A DNA stretch of 64,000 nucleotides from Eupeodes corollae (taxonomy: Eukaryota; Arthropoda; Insecta; Diptera; Syrphidae). Each line of letters opens with the position of its first letter. The stretch's first letter is position 1. Shown here one piece after another: positions 23,479-33,440 of the stretch. A program made the translations under genes and the position numbers. The stretch is taken from positions 87,598,315 to 87,662,314 of the forward strand of contig NC_079147.1 of the NCBI RefSeq assembly GCF_945859685.1, given 5' to 3'. The notes under the pieces were generated by a model. The model ran no database searches. It was not told where the DNA came from and saw only the letters and a program-made list of their open reading frames with translations.

Positions 23479-25464
23479 TTTAAAGTGATTCGATAATTCG
23501 TATAGTCGTATGGTTTAAAAGACCTTGAAAAAAAGAGTTACCTTTGCAGATAAATCACTTACCGTAATAATTAATGGATCCTAAAAGCATTTTTGTTTCG
23601 CTTTAAGAACACTCGCATACAAATTGAAAAAATGCATATCCTAGATCGTTTACTACACTCCTTATTACTTGATATTACATTTTAAGAACAAGGAAGTTCC
23701 TAACTCAGAGTATATGCTGCGATCTGCTTATGTTATGCTTGTAATACTTCTACGGTTTGTTCTTGAATAGCATTCTAAGGAAGGTTTCGTAGGCATGCCT
23801 GTTCTACTTGTAGAAGAGTTTTTATTCAAAAAAATTACAAATTTCTGTCGTCATAATCCAATTTTTGTTTTTTTGTTAACAAACAATAATAAAATAATCT
23901 TTTCCAAAAAACGGACACCAGCAAAGACCAAAAAGAGTCAAATTAACCTCTCACAATCAATCAACTTCAAATCCAATAAATTATTATAAATGGATTAGGA
24001 TATTAAGAATGCCATTTTTTTCGCCACTCACACGCACTATACTTTTATTTATTAAGTCCAAAAAAGGAAAAACAATTCCAAAGGACTAAAGAATTTGGTT
24101 AAGTGTGTTGTGTGATTTTTCAAAAGATTTCTTGTATAAGTGTCAATCAATCAATAAGTTGCCTTTTGGTATCCTTTTCTATTCTTTATGCAACATTCAA
24201 CGAAATTCATTAATCCTTCCTATAGTCAAGTTGTATCGTTTTGTAATGGTACCTCTTATAAAAGTTCATTCTATTCATAGATATAGATAGATATAAAAAT
24301 ATGAACATTCATCTATCTTAATCTGAAAGGATTTACTGTACTATCCTTATACGATATACAAAATATTCATTACTCCAACACAGCCAATGGTTATTTTGGA
24401 ATTTAATTTTAAAATTGAAATAACCTTTTTCTTTTACCCATTTTTGCAAAAAACCATCTCAAACTCAGCAATCATTCAATTAATCCTTGGGACTTGACTC
24501 CAATCAATAATATTTTTTATATACATTTACTTCAATGTATATAGATACTCGTATATAGTTAGTATACTGGTATCTATAGGAAAGAGAAATTCACAAAAAA
24601 GAAAAAAAAAGAATCTGTAAAACTTTCTGATTGAATTTAAATTGATTTGACACTCTTGGACAGAGATAGATATGCCATTCTGCCACAAATCAAATTTCCG
24701 CTAGATTTGTCTAAAAGTTTAGATTGACAACTTTTATGTTTGTATATACAGATATAAATATCGAATTTTAAAATGTTTTCATTCGATATAAAATGAACAT
24801 TGAACATAGTGTTCAACACTTCATAACAAAAGAGTATTTAAAAATTGTGCTCATAGTTTTAAAATTAGATTACGAAAGAGACTTTTGAATTAATTTATCA
24901 ATTGGCTTTTGGTCAAATGGAATTTTGAAATATGGAAAACGAATTGTGATCAATAAAGTCTCATGCAAAATTCACAACTGTTTAAAATCTTCTTACAATT
25001 TAAAGTTTCTAATCTAAAATTCGCACAAATCCAATATCTGATGATTCGATATTCCTTATTCTATGTTTTGCAAGTAAAGGGTGTGTTCAAAATTAATGAA
25101 TTGTGTTTCATGAATTGGACGAAAACCATTCCAGTTGTTATTTTTCGCAGTATTTTTAGGTTATAAATGAATTTTCATTTACATTATGGATTTTTGATAG
25201 TATGATTTACTTATTTATTATTTACATTTTTTAAATATTACCTAAAATAAATATTTTCCAAACTATTAAGAAACAATTTTTAATGTTTCCTTCGGTGAAA
25301 GAAAGAAATTGTGTTTTTTTTTTTGAAAAATAATCTAAGCTCCAACTCAGGCTAAAGTTAAGCATTTAAAAAATTCAGTAGATGTTTTTTTCTTACAACA
25401 ATCAAACAAATATTTGGTAAACCGGAACTATATCTCACAATAGAATTAAAAATAAAAAGATGCT
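23479..25464. other. AT-rich non-coding DNA
   Basis: Very AT-rich; short open frames only, none recognised. Confidence 0.45.
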
Positions 25465-26225
25465 GGGATGCGACCCACACTGATAACTTCCCACCCCTTC
25501 TGTCGATTTGTCTTGCTTAAAATTTTGTAGGTTTTCGGGTTTTGTTAAAAAAGTTGTTAGTTGAATTATTCTTAGAAATTTTTAAATTACCAACAATATT
25601 TTTCATATAAAGAAACAGTTTAGTTTGAAAATCTAGTTTTGTTAAATGGATTTGTACTCAAAAACAAATCGTTGACCAATTTTAAAAGCATTTTTTAAAT
25701 TTTTACAAATTGGATGAATGAAACTACTGTAAGAGATATCTACAACCGACCATCAATTTTTACCAAATTTGCGTACTATTTCTTGTAGATTTTATTTTTT
25801 TATGAAAAAATGGACTGTATAAATAGCTAAATGTAGTTTAAAGCCCATATCTTAAAGTTTTGAATAGATATTTGAGTCGAAAATGAATTTTTACCAACTC
25901 TTATTAATTTTTTTGTTTAGTTTTTTATATTTTCAAAAAAAAAAATGTCGATTTGATTTTTCTCAAAATTTTTCAGAATGTTGAAAATAAAATTTCTTAT
26001 AAGTTAAAATTAGTTGAAAGCCATAATCTTAAATTTTTGAAAAGATATTTGAGTCGATATTCAATTTTTACCAACTTTGAGTAATGTTTTTTTTTATTTT
26101 TCATTAAAAAAACTTTATTTTTCATTACACAAAATTGTTTTGGAGATTAAATCATTTTGTATCCGTAAAATTTTCGAGGTGACAATTTTTTTTCAGTTTG
26201 TTTTGATTTATAGAAAAAACCATTA
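25465..26225 (-). repeat. composite repeat with ~174-bp tandem units, copy A
   Basis: Inverse of 30375-31195. Starts (low end) with CACACTGATAACTTCCCACC and TCTGTCGATTTGTCTTGC, followed by degenerate tandem units with GATATTTGAGTCGA...TTTTTACCAAC at about 25867 and 26043 (176-bp spacing), and ends with the segment around TTGTTTTGGAGATTAAATCA. Confidence 0.75.
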
Positions 26226-26639
26226 ATTGTGTTGTAAATATTTCCACCCTTATATCGACCCGATAGACTGACTATAATTACGATTATCTTTAAACGCGAT
26301 CGAACGCGAATTAAATTATTTAAGATCACGCAAAATCAAAATTGCACACCGCTGATGTGCCGCGAAACTTATTTGACACTTTCCGAGAAACGTCAGTCGA
26401 TATGACAAACAGGTGAAAGAATTCACCACAGGTAGCAATAAAATTATTGCCAGCACGGTATCTCAGCTAAAGGGGGGGTTTCGATTAGGTGAATATTTTA
26501 TTAATCGAGTTGATCTATAAAATTGATATCAAAATGATATTGAAATACGAAGTCGTGAATTTCACCAAGTCATATTACTATGGGCGCCAGGAAATTTTTT
26601 AATGGAAGTTTACTATTATTTTCCAGATGTTACTTAAGT

Positions 26640-27165
26640 TATGTTTTATTGCCTGGAAAACCTTGGCCGAAGCCGGGAATGGTGGCATCATTGGACCGTA
26701 CTTCTTCAAAGGTGATGCGAATCGTAACGTAACTGTGAATTGAATGGTGAGCGCTACCGTGAAACGATATCTAACTTTTTTTTTGCCCAAAATGCAAGAG
26801 CTTGACTTGAATGACATGTGGTTTCAACAAGACAGTGCCACATGTCGCACAGCACGCGCAACAATGGACTTTTTGAGAAGCGAATTCGGTGAACATTTTA
26901 TTTCACGTTCGGGGCCGGTCAATAGGCCGCCTAGATTTTGCGATTTGACGTCTTTAGACTATTTCTTGTGGTGCTATGTTAAAGCTGATGTCTATACAGA
27001 CAAGCCCATTGGAAGACAACATTGAAGCATTGTGTCTTGTGCCAAAATTGAACTAAGCGGATGGACCATTTGAGGCACAGCACAGTGGACCGATCCATAC
27101 ATGCTAGACGTACAAAATTCTTTCTCTTGGTTAAATGATTTTATTTGACAATACAAGCATTTTTT
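26640..27165 (+). mobile_element. Tc1/mariner-like transposase, C-terminal half
   Basis: Plus strand reads GIIGPYFFKGDANRNVTVN (about 26685-26740), then in one open frame from 26744 RYLTFFLPKMQELDL, MWFQQDSATCRTARATMD (second catalytic Asp in QQDSAT), FGEHFISRSGPVN and CDLTSLDYFLWCYVK (third catalytic block) to VYTDKPIG at about 27010. The rest is frameshifted. The N-terminal DNA-binding half and the first catalytic Asp are missing. Same family as the minus-strand copy at 48.85-49.8 kb. Confidence 0.85.
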
Positions 27166-27469
27166 TTACTAAATGAGGTGGGGGTCTATCTCCCCCCGTT
27201 AGGCGGGAAGGGAAATTTTCTAAAATATGACAAAAAATTTAAAAAAAAATGTATTAAAAAACAACGGAAACACCTACAGTTATGAATGATACTTTTTTTA
27301 AAAGCCAAAATTCGACACATAATTCTAATTTTTAAATCAAGTTATTTCAATCAATGGTTTTTGAGATAATCGATTTCAAAGTCAAAATTTGTGAAAAAAA
27401 AGTTTGAAGAAACACATTGAATTTTATTTCTAAATCATGATAAATAAAAATTTTATATAATATTAATTA
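27166..27469. other. AT-rich gap with a GC-rich patch
   Basis: Contains GAGGTGGGGGTCTATCTCCC and CCGTTAGGCGGGAAGGG (27175-27215), a partially self-complementary patch of unknown origin, possibly a transposon end. Confidence 0.3.
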
Positions 27470-28442
27470 ATCGGATTCGTTATCGGATGTTTCTGAGTAC
27501 TCAAGACTCAAGTCATTATCATTTTCGTTTGATCTCTGGCTAGTGCTTGCAGTCAAATCAGGTTCTACTAAAAATTTTAAGATTTCTGGTGGAATAGATC
27601 GAGAATTTTTTAAGGGTTTTTCTCGAAGGGATCTGATGTAATTAAAAGCATGTTTAAAAGGTCTCTATTAGAGTTAATCCTAGAATTTGCGATATTACAG
27701 CTTGTTGAACTATCAGTAATCGATTAGCTGTGTGATAAACTATATCCTTGATATTTATGGAGGCACTTAATTCGTCAATAAATATTGCATTTTCATGCGG
27801 AAAACACTCTTTTTTTGCTTTTGCTAAACTATAAATAGACGGATATAATGAATGACCTCTCTCTAGAGATTGTTTTCTTAAAATTTTGTATACATGTATG
27901 CAAGTGCTTCTTCATTGCTGTATTCTCGGATTTCATCGAACTTTTTCTGCACTGTCCTTAATTCTTTAGCAGCCTCAGGATGGTCGGTAACTTCTTTGAT
28001 CACATCGGCAACTATGCGCATTCCACTAGAACGTGCAGCCATTTGAGCAGCATACAGAATTTCTGGAGGAGTTCTTGACTCAAGCAGATCACGAACTTTT
28101 GCGCGTTTAGAATGAGGTGTACAATCATCAAAACTTTTGTTTGGCCTTCCACTCTTAAAGTGCCCCTCATTTTTTTTTAAACTATTATTCTGATATAAAT
28201 GCTAATATAAAATTAGAACCATCTGGCCAGTCTTTGTATTTCAGGCAAAATCTATCATTTCTCGAACCAGCTGCCTTCCACTTTTTGTCAAAACTTGCAG
28301 ACAAAAGCTTAATTTTATTTTTAAACTGCTTGCAGATCTCGATATTTTCTTCTGAAAGACTAAATTTATCCAGAATATGTTCGAAAATTTTAACATTCCG
28401 GTTCTTCTTTTGATTCGAACGCCAAACGCCATAAAATTCCAT
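27470..28442 (-). pseudogene. N-terminal half of an uncharacterised transposon-borne protein
   Basis: The minus strand is open for 85 codons from 28442 (MEFYGVWRSNQKK, then KIKLLSASFDKKWKAAGSR). After a short gap it continues as GRPNKSFDDCTPHSKRAKV, PPEILYAAQMAARSSG and EYSNEEALAYMYTK (about 28150-27900). Beyond that it is frameshifted (pieces such as VYHTANRLLI) down to an acidic end (SLEYSETSDNESD) at about 27475. The GRP.K.F....KRRK block followed by EL.YAAQM is, from memory, the N-terminal signature of the family whose C-terminal half lies at 19.7-20.9 kb. Function unknown; this copy is decayed. Confidence 0.5.
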
Positions 28443-28602
28443 ACGTCATTCCATAGTCAAGGTCAACATTTGCATGAAATAATCTAAAAACATTAAATGA
28501 TATGGACCGTACTATTGACTTAAATAAATATTTCATGCATTTTTGTGAAATGTATGTGTTTTTTTGAAAAACTTTCCCAAAGCTTTTAAGAAATCACCCT
28601 TT
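28440..28602 (-). mobile_element. terminal fragment of a mariner-like element
   Basis: The inverse reads AAAGGGTGATTTCTTAAAAGC and continues to CAAATGTTGACCTTGACTA, closely matching the terminus of the element at 48846 on. Only the terminal ~160 bp are present. Confidence 0.7.
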
Positions 28603-28737
28603 ATTTAAAAGGAGATTGCTCATATTAAGCATAAGGATACATTTTCTTCTCTAAAAAAACGTTTAGCGACATTAATTATCGTTAAAATTTGATGACCTGT
28701 AGAGAGGTTAACTCGAAAACCCACCAAAAACACTTAT

Positions 28738-29040
28738 TAACTTCCCATAGGAAGTCAAATTTGTCAAATTGAAAATGTTGACATTTCTCGACGTTTCAAG
28801 GTCTCTAGAGTCGAAATAAAAGATTTTTAGAAAGATGTCTGTGCGTGCGTGTGTACGTACGTTCGTACGTCCGTTTTTTCGTCGCCCATAGCTCAAGAAC
28901 CAGAAGAGATATCGATTTCAAATAAATTTTGTTATACAGATAATAAGGCAGAATGATGCAGAAAGGGTTCTTAAGAAAATTGAGTGGATGGTTTTTTACC
29001 ATAGCGGTTTGAAAAAAAGGTGAACATTTTGGTTTCCGTA
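28738..29040 (+). repeat. head box of the composite repeat, solo copy
   Basis: Starts TAACTTCCCATAGGAAGT (a 6-bp inverted repeat), passes through a GTGCGTGCGTGTGTACGTACG tract, then TATCGATTTCAAATAAATTT, and ends GTGAACATTTTGG. Matches 29984-30303 in the same orientation. Confidence 0.8.
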
Positions 29041-29983
29041 TCGCAAACCGTGGATTTTCACGTTATCTCTATTAAACGACTTCAATGTTTTCTGGAGTTC
29101 TTAAAAATGGATTGGGCCCTGGTCCTGGAGTGTTCATAGCCCAAGTAGTTACGTGGAACATCTGCAACCACGAACCGCCAAATATTATAGTTGTGATAAA
29201 ATGGAATCACGCCTTATAATTTATTTATTTGGTCAGGTTTTGGAAATATACATGTTTAAAAATACAAACAAAAAAACAGTATTTTTAAGGAAAGGATAAA
29301 ACACAACATAGTTCTTAACAATAAAAGTATAAATCCCTATCTTCCCTAAAACAGTTTCAACCATTTTCGTAACACACTAACCTTTCGGAAATTTTCATTT
29401 GTTATGAGATGACTTAAGAGCCTATATGAAATTTTCAAACACCTTGTATGTTATGATTTTATGGTATTCCGAATACGAAGATACCAAAAATAACAGTTTT
29501 CAACATAATTTTTACATCTTTCACAAACTTAAGACGACGATTTTTTAAGAGTACAAACATTTTTTATCCCGTTTTAGTCCAAAAAAATAGGTATTCGCTC
29601 CGAAAAATTTAAATCAACCTGAATTTTGAATAAGAGTTTTTATTTTTTCCTTAGCTATTTTTTCACCGGGTTAAGAACATTGTTTGCAGATTCCTTAAAA
29701 TCCCTTATTTGTCAGGATTAAAAATGGAAGGTCCTTAAAGCTTTAAAAAGCACAATCGACTTCCTTCAAAACTTAATTACTCCTTTAAAATGTGACATTA
29801 AGGTATAAACATTTGTTCGTAAAATACTCTAGGTGATAAGAATTTCTTTTTTAGGTCTTTTATTGATTTAAAAAAAAGTTCTTGATTTCTTTTAACTTGA
29901 TACCAATTCTGTATAAAGTCACGATGAGTAAAATAAAATTTAGGTCTATAGCACTATTGGTTATAAAATGTTTTCTACATTTT
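29041..29983. other. AT-rich non-coding DNA between two repeat heads
   Basis: Nothing recognised. Confidence 0.4.
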
Positions 29984-31195
29984 TAACTTCCCATAGGATG
30001 TTATTGCAATGGGTCCGATTTGTCAATTTGAAAATTTTGACATTTCTCGACGTTTCAATTTCCCTAGAGTCGAAACAAAAGATGTTTGGGAAGATGTCTG
30101 TGCGTGCGTGTGTACGTAAGTTCGTACGTCCGTACGTCTGTACGTTCGTGACGTTTTTTTCGTCGACCATAGTTCAAGAATCAGGAGAGATATCGATTTC
30201 AAATAAATTTTGTTGTACAGATAATAAGGCAGAAAGATGCAGAAAGGGCGTTTGTGGTTTTTTTTACCATAGCAGTTTGAAAAAAAGGTGAACATTTTGG
30301 TTAGAGACTTGAATTAAATTTTATATAATATATTGTATCGTGATGCCAAAGAATTATATTTAAAAAAATCCATTTAAAGGTTTTTTTATAAATCAAAAAA
30401 ACTGAAACAAAAATTTGTCATCTCCAAAATTTTACGACTAAAATATGATTTCATCTCCAAAACAATTGTGTGCAACAACAAAAAAAATTTTTTTACATAT
30501 CATACAATTTTGAGAAAAATCGAATTGACAGTTTTTTTTACAAAAAATAAAAACCTAAAAAAAATTAATAAAACTTGATAAAAATTGATTTTTGACTCAA
30601 ATATCTTTTCAAAACTTTGAGATATTGGCTTTAATTTAATTTATTCTTTAAAAAAATATTGTTGTCAACATTAAGAAAAATTTTGAGAAAAATCGAATTG
30701 ACAGTTTTTTTTACAAAAAATTAAAAACCGAAAAAAAATTAAAAAAAGTTGTTAAAAAATGATTTTCGACTCAAATATCTTTTCAAAACTTTGAAATATT
30801 GGCTTCAAACTACTTTTTACTTATAATAAATATTGTTTTCAACATTTGATAAAAATTTGAAAAAAATAGAATTGACAGTTTTTCTTACAAAAAATAAAAT
30901 TCTAAAAAAAAACAATACTAAAACTTGGTAAAAATGTACTTTCGACTCAAATAGCTTTTCAAAAATTAAAAATATTGGCTTCAAACTTATTTTATTTCAC
31001 AGAAAATATTGTTTTCGATATTCAGTAATTTTTATATAAAAATCCAACAGTCCATTTTTTTATAAAAATAAAATCTACAAAAAATAGTACGCAACTTTGG
31101 TAAAAATTGATACGAGTACATATATACAAACTTTTAAGCAAGACAAATCGACAGACGGGATGGTAAGTTATCAGTGTGAGTCGTATCTTAGCCTC
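29984..31195 (+). repeat. composite repeat: head box plus ~174-bp tandem array, copy B
   Basis: A head box (29984-30303, as at 28738) is followed by AT-rich spacer and about three and a half degenerate tandem units. The marker GAYTTTYGACTCAAATATC occurs at about 30587, 30761 and 30937, spacing 174-176 bp. It ends with AAGCAAGACAAATCGACAGAC and GATGGTAAGTTATCAGTGTG. TAACTTCCCAT at the start and its imperfect inverse near 31158-31171 suggest inverted ends. No protein is encoded. Confidence 0.75.
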
Positions 31196-32035
31196 TTTTT
31201 TCTTGTTAGTTTTAACCCATGTAATATTCGTACATTTTTCTAAAATTCTTCAGAACCCTTGCATGTAATGAAATCAAAAGCTATGTTTTGCAAATATTGT
31301 TGATTTTTAACAATGAATGTATTTTTAAAGCCCTTTCAAGGTTAAATTGAAAGTTTTTCTGAAACTATTCAATCATTTAAAAGATGTTTCTTTTAATTTT
31401 CAATAGTCATCATCATACCATCGGTCTTTGTAAAAGCTGCGTCTGTTTACTGAATAAGCAACAACTGGCTCCTTTATGGTCGTAATAATAGTATTAGTTG
31501 ATTTATAGATTGTTTTCTCAACCGAAATTGGAAGATCGATTGAAAGTTGATTTAAATTTTACCTATAAAAGTCGGATTTTCAATCCATCAAAATTTTGTA
31601 TGGCAGATATCGTTTTGTTCTTGAATATTATTTGTTTGGGTTTAAAACAAACAATAACACAAATAGGAAGATGGATGAATTATTAGCTGGCATAACGTCA
31701 AGATCTCTTACAAAATCAAGCCGGTCACCCTTGATTGCTGATAAAAATAAGATTTCCGGATTTATCACTTTTTGAAGCTTCGGTTATGACAAAAAAAAAC
31801 TAAAATACTCTTTTAAGTGAAATAAGTGATTTCGATTCGAACTTGTGCAATTATCAGATCATAAAATTGTGAATAAAAGGTTTTAATAAAAGCTACAACA
31901 AAAGTGCTGTAGGTGTCTTGGTTTAAAACTCCTGCACTTAAAGTAATATTTTATCAATATTTAGATATATTAAAATTAAACAATTCTTAGAGAACCGGTT
32001 TTAGGTGACTTTCAACCATTTTCGAATGCAAGTAA
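31196..32035. other. AT-rich non-coding DNA
   Basis: A 62-codon open frame (31498-31686) has no recognisable features. Nothing else seen. Confidence 0.4.
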
Positions 32036-32130
32036 TGTCAGGAATGTATGGGACCTACATTTTGTATGTCGAATCCGAACGGGAAAGCTCTTTTCATAAC
32101 AAGAAGAGGATTTGTCAATTCATCGCAATT
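32036..32130 (-). mobile_element. tRNA-derived SINE, partial copy 4
   Basis: Minus-strand body fragment only (inverse of GATTTGTCAATTCATCGCAA through the CATTCCTGAC region). Confidence 0.65.
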
Positions 32131-33412
32131 ATTTGAATTGGGGCTTATTTAAATAGAAATTATTACAACCGAACAAGGCAGATAAAGAAAAATAAAAAAT
32201 CAGTGCTCCGTGTTTCTTCGTGAAATGTGTGTTTATAATTCAAGTATTTAAGAAGGTATAAGTACTCTCAAGGTGTGAAATTCTGTAAGGCACATACCCA
32301 CCATCTACGTTTTCATTAAACCAAACGAGTTAATTTAACTTGAAATTTTCTAATTAAATTACAAATTATCTCATTCACATTTCACAAAATGATTAAATTT
32401 CAACAGGAATTTAGCATGAAATTTTAGATATTAAAATTTGAGAGAAAAAAGTTGGAATTTATAAACATAAATATAAACATACATATATATAAATTTATAT
32501 AAACTATAGACTTGGATATGGATATATCAGTTATTTCTATGAAATTGTAAGCAAAGTTTTAATTAAATAAATCCTTGTTTTAAACAAACAAATAAATATT
32601 ACCAGAAACAAATTATTTTAAAGAGTGTCTTTCAAAATATGTGCTTATGTATAATTTGGTTTTATTTAATGAAAAGGAAATTAGATTAAAAGTTTCATAA
32701 AGTAAATATCTTCCTCATTCTTCTGAAAGATATTATTTACCTGATATTTGATGTTGCAATGCCGTAAAGAAAATAAAATCAATTATTTAATAAATACAGG
32801 GTGGGCCATCAAACGGTTACTATTAAAATCATAGATTATTCTGAAATCGATAGCTGGAAATCTTGACAGAAAGTCAATAGGATACGAATACCTTCGCAGA
32901 ACAATTAATCATTTGACTCACATTGAACAGCATTGTTAAGAATTTTAATTTCCAATCAGCAAAAAGTGTGAATTTTAAAAACCATATTAAGTGGAAAGAA
33001 AAACCCATACCCGCGGGCGCCTCCTGTGCTGTACGAAATTATTTGCCAAAAGTTTGTTAGACCAGTATTTTCATGCATCGTCCTACTTCGAGCACAGTAT
33101 AGTATGTGGCTACTGCAGTTAAAAACAGGTAATACTCAATTCTCAAACATCAAAAAGTAATCGGTCTCAATAACTCAACATTTCAATTTTCGTTTCATCT
33201 TTTTATAACAATTTGCAGTCCCAAAAGGTATTTTCTATAACTTTTAACTTATTAATCTTACCACAATCCTGACTTGTATTTACGATTAAATTGTGAATTT
33301 AAATCGAAAATTGAAAGTTAAAGGTTGTTTTATTATGAATTGATTGATCTATTCAATGCTGAGAATAAAGTCGATGGATGATAACTTTTGCTTTCGTGAT
33401 TTTTATTATACT
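32131..33412. other. AT-rich non-coding DNA with one transposon-end-like motif
   Basis: At 32808 ACAGGGTGGGCCATCAAACG resembles a Tc1/mariner terminus, but no partner end or transposase was found. Otherwise nothing is recognised. Confidence 0.35.
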
Positions 33413-33423
33413 AATTGTGCTTC

Positions 33424-33440
33424 GTAGTACCCGTGGCATT
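33424..33440 (+). mobile_element. SINE copy 5, left part (interrupted)
   Basis: The first 17 bases of the SINE head (GTAGTACCCGTGGCAT), preceded by AATTGTGCTTC (33413-33423). The near-identical AATTGTGCCTC at 36482-36492 follows the rest of the SINE, so both parts are one insertion split by a LINE. Confidence 0.8.

Noticed and set aside
30100..30152. Z-DNA-like or regulatory GTGCGTGCG/ACGTACG tract
   Set aside because: It is part of a dispersed repeat head present at 28.84 kb too, so it is repeat content rather than a local regulatory site.
25465..31195. The 25.5/30.4 kb inverted arrays as TIRs of one 5.7-kb element
   Set aside because: The same array occurs with its own head at 48.4 kb, and the DNA between includes unrelated transposon pieces; two independent insertions explain it better.
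32808..32830. ACAGGGTGGGCCATC as a DNA transposon end
   Set aside because: Resembles a Tc1/mariner terminus but no partner end or transposase remnant was found nearby.
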